From positions 4,876,501-4,940,500 of the forward strand of contig NZ_CP109007.1 in NCBI RefSeq assembly GCF_036226665.1: a stretch of 64,000 bases of DNA, written 5' to 3'. Source of the stretch: Streptomyces sp. NBC_00691 (GTDB lineage: Bacteria > Actinomycetota > Actinomycetes > Streptomycetales > Streptomycetaceae). Positions 26,522 through 34,033 of the stretch are shown here, in pieces. The notes under the pieces were generated by a model. It saw only the letters and a list, made by a program, of their open reading frames with translations, had not been told where the DNA came from and ran no database searches. Position 1 is the first letter of the stretch; every line of letters starts with the position of its first letter. Made by a program: the position numbers and the translations under genes.

Positions 26522-27763
26522 GTGAGCACCGTGGCGGTTCAAGAGGCGAGACAGTACGGCGAGCACGCGACGGCCTGCGCGGGCTGCGCCCACTGCGGAC
26601 GGACCGGCCACCGGCGTGCCGTCGCCGCCTTCCTCGCGCGCCGCGACGAACTCGCGGCCGGGCACGGTGTCCCCGCGGCCCTCGCCCACTCCCCGGTCGC
26701 CTCCCGCCAATGGGTCTCCGACGAGCTCGCCCAGTCCGCCCGCGCGGTGGCCGTGCACGGCCGGGAGGCCGGCGTCGCCTGGTTCGACCGGGTACGGCGC
26801 GGAGGGCTCGCCGCGGTCTGGGGCGCCGTCGTCGTCCTGCTCCTCGGCCAGGCGCTCACCGCCGTGGGCGGCGGCTGGACCGGTGCCCGCACGGCCGGCC
26901 TCTGCACCGCCCTGGTCCTCGGCGTCCTGCTCAGCGGAGCCGCCCACGCCCACCGCTCCCGCGGCGGACTGCTCGCCCCGCTGATCGGGGAGGACAACCG
27001 GCTCTCCACCACCCGTGCCGTCGCCGCGGCCTGGCTGCTCCTCCTCGGGTACGCCCTGATCCTCCTGGCCTTCCAGGCACCGGGCGCGGGTGCCTTCGGG
27101 CTGGGCCGAGGCGCCGGTCTGCTGACCGCCCTCGCCCTGGTGTCGGCCGTCACCGTGGCCGCCCGGCTCGTCGTCGCGGCGGGAATCGCGTCCCGCCGTC
27201 TCCAGAAGGTGCGCGCCGACCGGCCGCGCGCCGCCGATCTGCTCTGCGACGACAGCGGCCGGGCCGCGCTCGCCGACGTCCAGTACGTCCTCGTCTCCGG
27301 TTCCGTCCTGGTGCTGACGGCCGTCGCCCTCGTCCGCGACCCGGCCGGGCTTCCCGGGGTGCCCTGGTCCCTCGTGCTCCTCGTCGGCGTCTCGGCGGTC
27401 TGGCACCTCGCCGCGAAGTACACCGAGGGGGTCCGCCCCACGATCCACTCCGTGGTCAGGTCCCGGGAGGCCGGCGACCTCGACGCCCCGATCCGCACGG
27501 GGGACGACATCGAGATCCGCGGCTGCGGTTTCGTCCCGCCCGGTGCCGGAGCCCCCGACCCGCTGACCCGTCTGGTCGTCCGTATCGGCCCGGTCCACGC
27601 CCATGTGCCACTGGTCCCCGTCCCGGGCGGCTTCGCCAACCCCACCGACGACGCCCTGACCGTCCCCCTCCCCGCGGACGTGGAGCCGGGCCGGGTCGAG
27701 GTCTCGGTCGTGACGGCGGCGGGAGTCGAGACCAACCGGGTCACGATCGACGTCGTGGACTGA
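26522..27763 (+). CDS. Polytopic membrane protein with N-terminal Cys motif and C-terminal TIG-like domain
   Basis: 413 residues, function unknown. The N-terminal cytoplasmic part has C19-x2-C22-x2-C25 with nearby His (H15, H24), a possible zinc site. About six hydrophobic segments lie between residues 95 and 305. The C-terminal 100 residues form a beta-rich unit (RTGDDIEIRGCGFVP ... VVTAAGVETNRVTIDVVD) that resembles IPT/TIG immunoglobulin-like domains. The start is GTG 26522; GTG 26531 is possible. It lies between the aldolase and a DoxX gene on the same strand with no overlap. Confidence 0.75.
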   Translation: MSTVAVQEARQYGEHATACAGCAHCGRTGHRRAVAAFLARRDELAAGHGVPAALAHSPVASRQWVSDELAQSARAVAVHGREAGVAWFDRVRRGGLAAVWGAVVVLLLGQALTAVGGGWTGARTAGLCTALVLGVLLSGAAHAHRSRGGLLAPLIGEDNRLSTTRAVAAAWLLLLGYALILLAFQAPGAGAFGLGRGAGLLTALALVSAVTVAARLVVAAGIASRRLQKVRADRPRAADLLCDDSGRAALADVQYVLVSGSVLVLTAVALVRDPAGLPGVPWSLVLLVGVSAVWHLAAKYTEGVRPTIHSVVRSREAGDLDAPIRTGDDIEIRGCGFVPPGAGAPDPLTRLVVRIGPVHAHVPLVPVPGGFANPTDDALTVPLPADVEPGRVEVSVVTAAGVETNRVTIDVVD

Positions 27764-27855
27764 TCCCTCCGGCCTCCTTCCCGTATCCCTTCACAGGCGG
27801 GGCGGGGAGAATCGTTCCGCGAACAGTCTTACGGGGCGAGGAGAGGTGACCGACG

Positions 27856-28455
27856 ATGACGGGACACGCGGGCCGGTCGGACAGCGCGGCCGACGGAACC
27901 GGTGGCGCGGGCGGTGCGAGCGGCCCGGACGGGACCCTGGGCACGGGAGATCCCGGCAGTGCGGGCCGGACCGGCGCCGCCGGCACGCTCGACCGGTGGA
28001 AGGCGCTCGGCTCCCGCTACGCCCTCCTCCCGCTCCGCGTCTTCCTCGGCGTCACCTTCGTCTACGCCGCCTTCGACAAGCTCACCGACTCCGCCTTCTT
28101 CGCCGACTCCGGCACGGGCTCCATCGGCGAGATGATGACCGGTGTCCGCGACAGCTCGGCCATCCCCGCCCTGGTCGACCTCGCCCTCAAGAACCCCGCC
28201 GGCTTCGGCTACGCCATCGCCTTCGGCGAGCTCGCCGTCGGGATCGGGACCCTCGTGGGTCTCTTCGGCCGGGTCGCGGCGCTCGGCGGCGCCCTGATCT
28301 CCCTGAGCCTCTGGCTGACCGTGAGCTGGCAGGTGAACCCGTACTACCTCGGCAACGACCTCGCCTATCTGATGGCCTGGCTGCCGTTGGTGCTGGCCGG
28401 GGCGTCGGTGCTGTCGCTCGACCGGCTCCTCGCCGAACGGCGCCGGACCCGGTAG
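27856..28455 (+). CDS. DoxX family membrane protein
   Basis: 199 residues. A Gly/Ala-rich N-terminus of about 45 residues precedes four TM helices typical of DoxX (RYALLPLRVFLGVTFVYAAF DKL... , GFGYAIAFGELAVGIGTLVG, LISLSLWLTVSW, LAYLMAWLPLVLAGASVL). DoxX proteins are small quinone-linked or redox-associated membrane subunits; the role in Streptomyces is not settled. The ATG has AGGAGAGG upstream. Its last 91 bp overlap, tail to tail, with the small membrane gene on the other strand. Confidence 0.85.
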   Translation: MTGHAGRSDSAADGTGGAGGASGPDGTLGTGDPGSAGRTGAAGTLDRWKALGSRYALLPLRVFLGVTFVYAAFDKLTDSAFFADSGTGSIGEMMTGVRDSSAIPALVDLALKNPAGFGYAIAFGELAVGIGTLVGLFGRVAALGGALISLSLWLTVSWQVNPYYLGNDLAYLMAWLPLVLAGASVLSLDRLLAERRRTR

Positions 28456-28625
28456 ACGATCCAGGTCACGAGGCCGGCCGTGCCCAGGCCGCCGAGGAGC
28501 ACCGGGAACACGACGTACCACGGGGTCGTCCAGGCCCCGGTGGCGTCGCCCGCGTAGAGCCCGGCGAGGGCGAGGGCCGTGAGGCCGGCGATCATCCTGC
28601 CGGGGCGGAACTCATGAAGCAGCAC
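28365..28625 (-). CDS. Small two-TM membrane protein, coupled to the PspC gene
   Basis: 86 residues: MLLHEFRPGRMIAGLTALAL begins the first hydrophobic helix, PWYVVFPVLLGGLGTAGLV the second, then a basic stretch RVRRRSARSR and a polar tail. The GTG at 28625 overlaps the end of the upstream PspC gene by 14 bp, so translational coupling is likely; an ATG at 28595 is an alternative. It overlaps doxX by 91 bp on the other strand. Function is unknown, but its placement makes it a candidate accessory of the PspC envelope-stress module. Confidence 0.7.
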   Translation of the reverse strand: MLLHEFRPGRMIAGLTALALAGLYAGDATGAWTTPWYVVFPVLLGGLGTAGLVTWIVYRVRRRSARSRSSDSTDAPASTNGSQAIR

Positions 28626-29958
28626 GGGTGACCTCCACCTGTCCGATGCCGACCTCGAGAGAGAGGTCGAGGGTGCCCGCCGGGGTGGTCCCGGCCGGCG
28701 GGTCCAGGGTCCGGGTCACGTCGCGGTCCGGCGAGATGTCGATGTCGTCCGCCGGCTCGCCCGGCAGCCGCAGATCGCCGAGTCCCGCCTGGGCGTGGAG
28801 CTTCACGACCGCGTTCTTCGGGACGATCACCTCGAGCCGGCCCGCGCCCACCTCGACCGACGACGACACGGTCGTGCCCGCCGGGAGCGCGAGCGTCGAC
28901 AGGTCGAGCGTGCCGACCCCGGTCCCCAGTTCGTAGCGCGGCTGCACGGCGGCGACCGACGCCGGTTTCCACGTCTCGCGCATCCACTCCGTCGTGATCC
29001 GGCTCGGCAGCGCCGTGGTCAGGGCGAGCAGGCCCGCCGTGACCACGGTGAGGAAGATCGTGCCGAACCCGGTCCGGCCGAGGAAGCTGCTGACCACCAG
29101 GCCGAGGCCGAACACCGCCAGGGCCGCGACCAGACCGGTCTGCAGGCTCGTGCCCAGCGGCTCGCTCTCCCAGGTCAGAGAGGTGCCGACCACCGCCGCG
29201 ACCATCGCGAGCAGATAGACGAGACCACCGATGGAGAACGGGCTCCGCCGGATCGAGGGCGTCGGCCGCCCGGGGTCGGTCCGGACGCCGTTCCACCGGC
29301 CGCCCGGCTTCGGCACCTCGCCGTCCACCAGACCGTCCTGGTCCACGATGCCCTGCGGCCCCCACAGGTAGCCGATCGCCACCTTGCCCGTCGAGCCGTC
29401 CTTGACGATCGGGTCCCGCCACCACGAGGGGGACTCGACGAGCGGCGGGGCCTTGGTCTCGGGCGGCGCCTCGGCGACCGGCCGGGAGGCCGTCGCCGCG
29501 TCCGCCCGTCCCTCCGCCTCCACCGCGCCGGCCTGCCGGTGCCGCGACCAGATCGCCGCCGACGACAGCGCGAACGCCACCAGGAGGGCCGAGCCCAGCA
29601 TCGACCCGCTGTGCAACATCGACAGGAAGACCCCGCAGCCCACCAGCGCCATCAGCACGGCGGCCAGCGTCCCCCCGGAGACACGGCCGGTCAGCAGCCT
29701 GCGCCCGTCGTTCTCCTCCTCGCCCTCCAGCGGGATCAGCAGCCAGGCGAAGCCGTAGAAGATCAGCCCCAGGCCGCCCGGCACCGCGAGCACACCGACC
29801 ACCACCCGGAAGATCACCGGGTCCAGGTCGAAGTACCGGCCGAGGCCACCGCAGACACCGCCCACCACCTTGCTGCCGCGCGAGCGCCGCAGAGGAGGGG
29901 CGGAGACGGCCTCCGCCGGCGGCGGGGCCTCGTGCTGCGAAGGCGTCGAACTCGTCAT
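28612..29958 (-). CDS. PspC-domain membrane protein with C-terminal adhesin-like (LiaF/toastrack) domain
   Basis: 448 residues. The PspC domain is at about 25-90 (SKVVGGVCGGLGRYFDLDPV and a hydrophobic helix ending FAWLLIPLEGE). Several more TM helices follow to about residue 330. A beta-repeat C-terminus (ELGTGVGTLDLSTLALPAGT ... LEVGIGQVEVTRAAS) resembles the LiaF/DUF4097 fold. Such proteins hold a neighbouring sensor kinase inactive until the envelope is stressed. The ATG at 29958 is chosen over 29994. It is divergent from a histidine kinase that also carries PspC, forming a three-component arrangement like LiaFSR or corynebacterial EsrISR. Confidence 0.85.
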   Translation of the reverse strand: MTSSTPSQHEAPPPAEAVSAPPLRRSRGSKVVGGVCGGLGRYFDLDPVIFRVVVGVLAVPGGLGLIFYGFAWLLIPLEGEEENDGRRLLTGRVSGGTLAAVLMALVGCGVFLSMLHSGSMLGSALLVAFALSSAAIWSRHRQAGAVEAEGRADAATASRPVAEAPPETKAPPLVESPSWWRDPIVKDGSTGKVAIGYLWGPQGIVDQDGLVDGEVPKPGGRWNGVRTDPGRPTPSIRRSPFSIGGLVYLLAMVAAVVGTSLTWESEPLGTSLQTGLVAALAVFGLGLVVSSFLGRTGFGTIFLTVVTAGLLALTTALPSRITTEWMRETWKPASVAAVQPRYELGTGVGTLDLSTLALPAGTTVSSSVEVGAGRLEVIVPKNAVVKLHAQAGLGDLRLPGEPADDIDISPDRDVTRTLDPPAGTTPAGTLDLSLEVGIGQVEVTRAAS

Positions 29959-30000
29959 GCGTCCATGGTGACGGCCCGTGACGCCGAGCGGCACCGGGGG

Positions 30001-30088
30001 CGACCCTGGCCCGACCCTGATATTCGGCGCCCCGCCGCCCCCGAGCCGGTACCAGGGACGATCTCAGGGCCGACCCTGATGTCCAGGG
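30001..30088. promoter_or_regulatory. Array of CCCTGR/YCAGGG half-sites between divergent PspC genes
   Basis: Within 88 bp there are six half-sites: CCCTGG (30004-30009), CCCTGA (30015-30020), CCAGGG (30052-30057), TCAGGG (30064-30069), CCCTGA (30074-30079) and CCAGGG (30083-30088). Two form the dyad TCAGGG-N4-CCCTGA (30064-30079), and CGACCCTGAT occurs twice. This is a good candidate binding array for the LuxR-type regulator of this module. Confidence 0.6.
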
Positions 30089-30114
30089 CGGGCCGAACGT
30101 GTGACGATCGGTGC

Positions 30115-31377
30115 ATGTCCGCAGCCGCTCGTGTCACCGACACCGACGAACCGCCCGTGCGCAGGCTCTACCGGAGCGCCGACGGGCGATGGCTCGGCGG
30201 TGTCACGCGCGGCCTCGCCGGACACCTCGGGCTGCCGGTCGTCTGGGTCCGCGTGGCCTTCGTGGTCATGTGCTTCCTGGACGGCCTCGGGCTGCTGATC
30301 TACGCGGCCTTCTGGATCGTCGTCCCGCTCGGTGTCGGCGGCCGGACCGCCCCGCGCCCCGTCTTCGAGACCACCCCCGACGGGCGCCGCAGACTGCGCA
30401 AGCCCGACCGGGGTCAGATCTTCGCCCTCCTCGTGCTCGCGATCGGCGCCGCGCTCCTCATCGGGAACATCAGCGTCGACGGCGAGTCCGGCCGCTACGT
30501 CTGGCCGCTGCTTCTCGTCGGCGGCGGTGTCGTCCTGGTCTGGCGCCAGGCGGACAACGCCCGCCGGGCCAGCTGGACCGACCCCGGCCGCCGCACCCGT
30601 GCCCTCCAGCTCGCCCGCGGCCTCGTCGGTGTCGCCCTGGTCGGCACCGGTCTCGCCGTCTTCGTGGTGGTCCGCGGCTCCGTCGCCCAGCTCGGCACGG
30701 CCCTCACCGCGGCCGTCGCCGTCCTCACCGGCATAGCCCTGCTCTCCGGACCGTGGCTGGTCCGGATGTCGCAGGACCTCACCGAGGAGCGGACCATGCG
30801 CATCCGCGCCCAGGAGCGCGCCGAGGTGGCGGCCCACGTCCACGACTCCGTGCTGCACACCCTCACCCTGATCCAGCGGAACGCCGAGGACGCGGGCGAG
30901 GTCCGCCGGCTCGCCCGCGCCCAGGAGCGGGAGCTGCGGAACTGGCTCTACAAGCCCGAGGGCACCGGCAGGGACGAGGAGCCCGAGACCCTCGCGGAGG
31001 CGGTGAAGAAGGCGGCGGCCGAGGTGGAGGACAAGCACGGCGTCCCGATCGAGGTGGTCGTCGTCGGCGACTGCCCGCTCGACGAAGGACTGGTCGCGCA
31101 GATCCAGGCCGCACGCGAGGCGATGGTCAACGCCGCGAAGTACGGTGGCGAGGGCGGGGCGGTACAGGTGTACGCGGAGGTCGAGGGCCGCACGGTGTTC
31201 GTCTCCGTCCGGGACCGGGGGCCGGGGTTCGACCTGGACGCCGTCCCCCAGGACAGGATGGGCGTACGAGAATCGATCATCGGCCGGATGCAGCGCAACG
31301 GCGGCACGGCCCGGCTGCGGTCCGTGCCGGGCGGGGGCACCGAAGTGGAGCTTGAGATGGAGAGGGCGGACGGATGA
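30115..31377 (+). CDS. Sensor histidine kinase with N-terminal PspC domain
   Basis: 420 residues. The PspC domain at about 15-80 (LYRSADGRWLGGVTRGLAGH) is followed by further TM helices to about 225. A NarL/DesK-type dimerisation domain carries the phospho-acceptor His243 in AHVHDSVLHTL. The HATPase domain has the N-box AREAMVNAAKY and the G-boxes DRGPGF and VPGGGTEVELEM. It should sense envelope stress through its membrane part and phosphorylate the regulator encoded next. Its stop overlaps the next start by 4 bp (ATGA). The start ATG 30115 was chosen because homology begins there; upstream sequence in the frame is non-coding. Confidence 0.92.
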   Translation: MSAAARVTDTDEPPVRRLYRSADGRWLGGVTRGLAGHLGLPVVWVRVAFVVMCFLDGLGLLIYAAFWIVVPLGVGGRTAPRPVFETTPDGRRRLRKPDRGQIFALLVLAIGAALLIGNISVDGESGRYVWPLLLVGGGVVLVWRQADNARRASWTDPGRRTRALQLARGLVGVALVGTGLAVFVVVRGSVAQLGTALTAAVAVLTGIALLSGPWLVRMSQDLTEERTMRIRAQERAEVAAHVHDSVLHTLTLIQRNAEDAGEVRRLARAQERELRNWLYKPEGTGRDEEPETLAEAVKKAAAEVEDKHGVPIEVVVVGDCPLDEGLVAQIQAAREAMVNAAKYGGEGGAVQVYAEVEGRTVFVSVRDRGPGFDLDAVPQDRMGVRESIIGRMQRNGGTARLRSVPGGGTEVELEMERADG

Positions 31378-32084
31378 GCGACGAGACGGAAGCGACCGGA
31401 ACCGAGGCGGGGGCGGGCACGGAGCGCCGGGTGCGGGTGGTGCTCGTCGACGACCACCGGATGTTCCGTACGGGAGTGCAGGCCGAGATCGGCCGTACCG
31501 AGGTCACCGGTGTCGAGGTGGTCGGCGAGGCCGCCGACGTCGACCAGGCGGTCACCGTCATCACGGCGACCCGCCCCGAGGTCGTCCTCCTCGACGTCCA
31601 CCTCCCGGGCGGCGGCGGGGTCGAGGTGCTGCGGCGCTGCGCGAACCTGATGAGCGCGGCGGAGGATCCGGTGCGCTTCCTCGCCCTGTCCGTCTCGGAC
31701 GCTGCCGAGGACGTCATCGGGGTGATCCGGGGCGGTGCCCGCGGCTATGTCACCAAGACGATCACCGGTACCGACCTGGTCGACTCGGTCTTCCGGGTCC
31801 AGGAGGGCGACGCCGTGTTCTCGCCCCGGCTCGCCGGATTCGTCCTGGACGCCTTCGCGTCGACGGACGCTCCGCCGGTGGACGAGGACATGGACCGGCT
31901 GACCCAGCGGGAGCGGGAGGTGCTGCGGCTGATCGCCCGGGGGTACGCGTACAAGGAGATCGCCAAGCAGCTCTACATCTCGGTGAAGACGGTCGAGTCG
32001 CACGTCTCGGCCGTGCTGCGCAAGCTCCAGCTCTCCAACCGCCACGAACTGACCCGCTGGGCCACCGCCCGCCGCCTGGTCTGA
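31374..32084 (+). CDS. LuxR-family response regulator partner of the PspC kinase
   Basis: 236 residues. The receiver domain begins near residue 19, with acidic D26/D27, phospho-acceptor D74 in VVLLDVHLPGG, Ser/Thr at ALSVSD and Lys in YVTKTI. A LuxR helix-turn-helix at the C-terminus reads LTQREREVLRLIARGYAYKE ... YISVKTVESHVSAVLRKLQ. The start overlaps the kinase stop by 4 bp, indicating translational coupling. It likely binds the half-site array at 30001-30088 and regulates its own operon and the divergent PspC gene, which is inference. Confidence 0.93.
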   Translation: MSDETEATGTEAGAGTERRVRVVLVDDHRMFRTGVQAEIGRTEVTGVEVVGEAADVDQAVTVITATRPEVVLLDVHLPGGGGVEVLRRCANLMSAAEDPVRFLALSVSDAAEDVIGVIRGGARGYVTKTITGTDLVDSVFRVQEGDAVFSPRLAGFVLDAFASTDAPPVDEDMDRLTQREREVLRLIARGYAYKEIAKQLYISVKTVESHVSAVLRKLQLSNRHELTRWATARRLV

Positions 32085-32090
32085 GCCGCG

Positions 32091-33206
32091 TCAGCCCACC
32101 CGGGCCGCTCCCGCGAAGGGCATCTCGTCGATGGGGGCGACCCGTACGGGTGCGCCGGGGCGGGGGGCGTGGATCATCTGGCCGCCGCCGATGTAGAGCC
32201 CGACGTGGCTGATCCCGGAGTAGAAGAAGACCAGGTCGCCGGGGGCGAGCTGGGACCGGGAGACCCGCGTGCCCGCGTTGATCTGGGTGTACGTGGTGCG
32301 CGGCAGCGAGACGCCGGCGGCGCGCCAGGCCGCCTGGGTGAGGCCCGAGCAGTCGTACGCGGAGGGGCCCGTCGCCCCCCAGACGTACGGCTTGCCCAGC
32401 TGGGCGCGGGCGAAGGAGACGGCCTCGGCCGCCCGGCCGTTCGGCGCGGTCACCGGTCCGCGGTCGCCGCCCGAGGAGCGGTCCGCGCGTACGGAGGGGG
32501 CGGCGGTCGCCGTGCCCGCATCCCCGGTGCCGCCGTTCCCGGCCGACGTGCCGGTGCCGTCGCGGCCGGCCTCGGCGGCCTCGTAGCGGGCGCGTTCCTC
32601 CGCGGTCAGCCGGGCGAGCAGCGTCCGTGCCGCCTGGAGCTTCCCGAGGACGGCCGCCTTCTGCCGCCGCAGCTCCGTCTCGTGCGCGCGCAGCGCGTCC
32701 AGACGTCCCGTCGCCTCGGAACGCAGCTGCCGGACGGCGGCGAGCTCACGGCGTACGGCGCTGACGGCCGCCGCCTGCCGGTCCCCGGCCCGCTCGGCGA
32801 GCGCGGCCCGCTCCAGGTACTGGTCGGGGTTCGAGGTGAGGGCGAGCTGGACGGCGGGATCGAGGCCCCCGGACCGGTACTGGGCGGCGGCCATGGCCCC
32901 GAGCCCGTCCCGCGCGGTGTTGAGCCGCTGGGTCCTGCGGGCGGCCTCGTCGCGCAGCCGCTCGAAGGCGGTGCGGGCCTCGTCCGCCTTCTCCTTCGCC
33001 CCGTTGTACCGCTCGGTCGCGACCTCGGCCTCCTCGTACAGCCGGTCGACCTTCTCCTTGACCTGGGCGGTGGTGGGCCGGGGTTCGGCGTGTGCCGACC
33101 CCTCGAAGAGAGTCGCGGTCGCGGCGGAGGCGAGGGCGAGTGTGGCGGCGGTGCGGCCCGCCTGACCACCGAGGGGCGACTGCTTGGGTTTTCGGTGTGC
33201 TGCCAC
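32091..33206 (-). CDS. Secreted NlpC/P60 endopeptidase (peptidoglycan hydrolase)
   Basis: 371 residues from GTG 33206. The signal sequence (residues 1-40, basic start then ATLALASAATATLF, cleavage near AHA-EP) is followed by a long coiled coil (about 45-215, KVDRLYEEAEVATERYNGAK...), a linker and a C-terminal NlpC/P60 domain (about 260-371). The nucleophile is Cys286 in YDCSGLTQ, and the catalytic His is in SHVGLYIGGG. It should cleave within peptide stems. Convergent with the LuxR regulator, 6 bp from its stop. I do not see the c-di-AMP (ydaO) riboswitch that often precedes such genes in Streptomyces. Confidence 0.92.
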   Translation of the reverse strand: MAAHRKPKQSPLGGQAGRTAATLALASAATATLFEGSAHAEPRPTTAQVKEKVDRLYEEAEVATERYNGAKEKADEARTAFERLRDEAARRTQRLNTARDGLGAMAAAQYRSGGLDPAVQLALTSNPDQYLERAALAERAGDRQAAAVSAVRRELAAVRQLRSEATGRLDALRAHETELRRQKAAVLGKLQAARTLLARLTAEERARYEAAEAGRDGTGTSAGNGGTGDAGTATAAPSVRADRSSGGDRGPVTAPNGRAAEAVSFARAQLGKPYVWGATGPSAYDCSGLTQAAWRAAGVSLPRTTYTQINAGTRVSRSQLAPGDLVFFYSGISHVGLYIGGGQMIHAPRPGAPVRVAPIDEMPFAGAARVG

Positions 33207-33545
33207 GAGGGCGGGTCACATCCTCTGCCTGGGGGACGGGCCCGCCGGGCCGACGGCGGGCCGCACAGGGGAGACGGACCGCCGCCGGGTTCTCGGCGGG
33301 GGTGACCGACAACCGCCGGATCGCCGGCGGTGGTGGGGAGCCGGCCACCTGGTGAAGGACGCTAAACCTGGGGTCACGCCCGGGCGGTGGGATGACCGCT
33401 ATTGGCGACACTTGGCGGCCGGCGACCGATGTCTTCCGCCCCGGGGGCCGGCCCGAGAGGCATTCCGGCGGCCGTCCGACCGAAGCGGGGGAGTGGGTGG
33501 ACCCGGCCGGATGCCCGTGCTAGTGCCCCGGTTAGGCTCCGGCCC
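33207..33545. other. Intergenic region with hairpin upstream of the NlpC/P60 gene (339 bp)
   Basis: It separates two divergent genes. A 9-bp stem (33239-33247 / 33254-33262) lies 33 bp upstream of the NlpC/P60 GTG, inside its probable 5' untranslated region. A CCGCCGG-rich dyad is at 33310-33335. At the other end TAGGCT (33533-33538) precedes the next ATG by 7 nt. No gene is supported. Confidence 0.5.
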
Positions 33546-33899
33546 ATGGACGTACTCATCAATGTCTTCGTCGCCCTGCACATCATCGGTATCGCCTCCC
33601 TGCTGGGCGGGTTCCTCACCCAGATGAAGGCGATGGGGGCCGGTACGGCCCGCTTCAGCCCCGCGATGCTGCACGGCGCGCTGACCATGCTCGTCACCGG
33701 CGTCGCGCTCGTCGGCCTGAACCAGGCGGACGACCAGAGCGTCGACAACCTCAAGATCGGCATCAAGCTCGGGATCCTCGTCGTGATCCTCGCCCTCGTC
33801 TACGTGAAGCGCGACGAGGAGCGGGTCGAGAAGGGTCTCTTCGCCGCCGTCGGCGGTCTGACCACGGCGAACATCTTCATCGCCACCCTCTGGACGTGA
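33546..33899 (+). CDS. Small integral membrane protein, four TM helices
   Basis: 117 residues: helices near 3-24 (LINVFVALHIIGIASLLGGF), 40-60 (AMLHGALTMLVTGVALVG), 72-92 (LKIGIKLGILVVILALVYV) and 98-117. A short KRDEERVEK cytoplasmic loop lies before the last helix. Function is unknown; the His in the first helix and in LHGALT could be functional, but this is not a recognised haem protein. The ATG lies 7 nt after TAGGCT (33533-33538), indicating a leaderless transcript. It stands alone between NlpC/P60 and pcrA. Confidence 0.82.
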   Translation: MDVLINVFVALHIIGIASLLGGFLTQMKAMGAGTARFSPAMLHGALTMLVTGVALVGLNQADDQSVDNLKIGIKLGILVVILALVYVKRDEERVEKGLFAAVGGLTTANIFIATLWT

Positions 33900-34033
33900 C
33901 CCCCGGACGGGACCCGGAACCCCTCCGGCGCGCGGCCGGCCACGCGGGTGTGACCGGTTCCGCAGCCCCGTGAGGAAGGCCGCTCCCGAAGGCGGGCCCG
34001 GATGTCGGTGGGGCGTCCTAGACTCGTGAGGCG

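Noticed and set aside
33207-33545. c-di-AMP (ydaO) riboswitch upstream of the NlpC/P60 gene
   Set aside because: Such switches often precede cell-wall hydrolase genes in Streptomyces, but I could not find the conserved GGGGTGAA and GAACCCGACAGC-type cores in the right order on the minus strand. Only a simple hairpin is clear.
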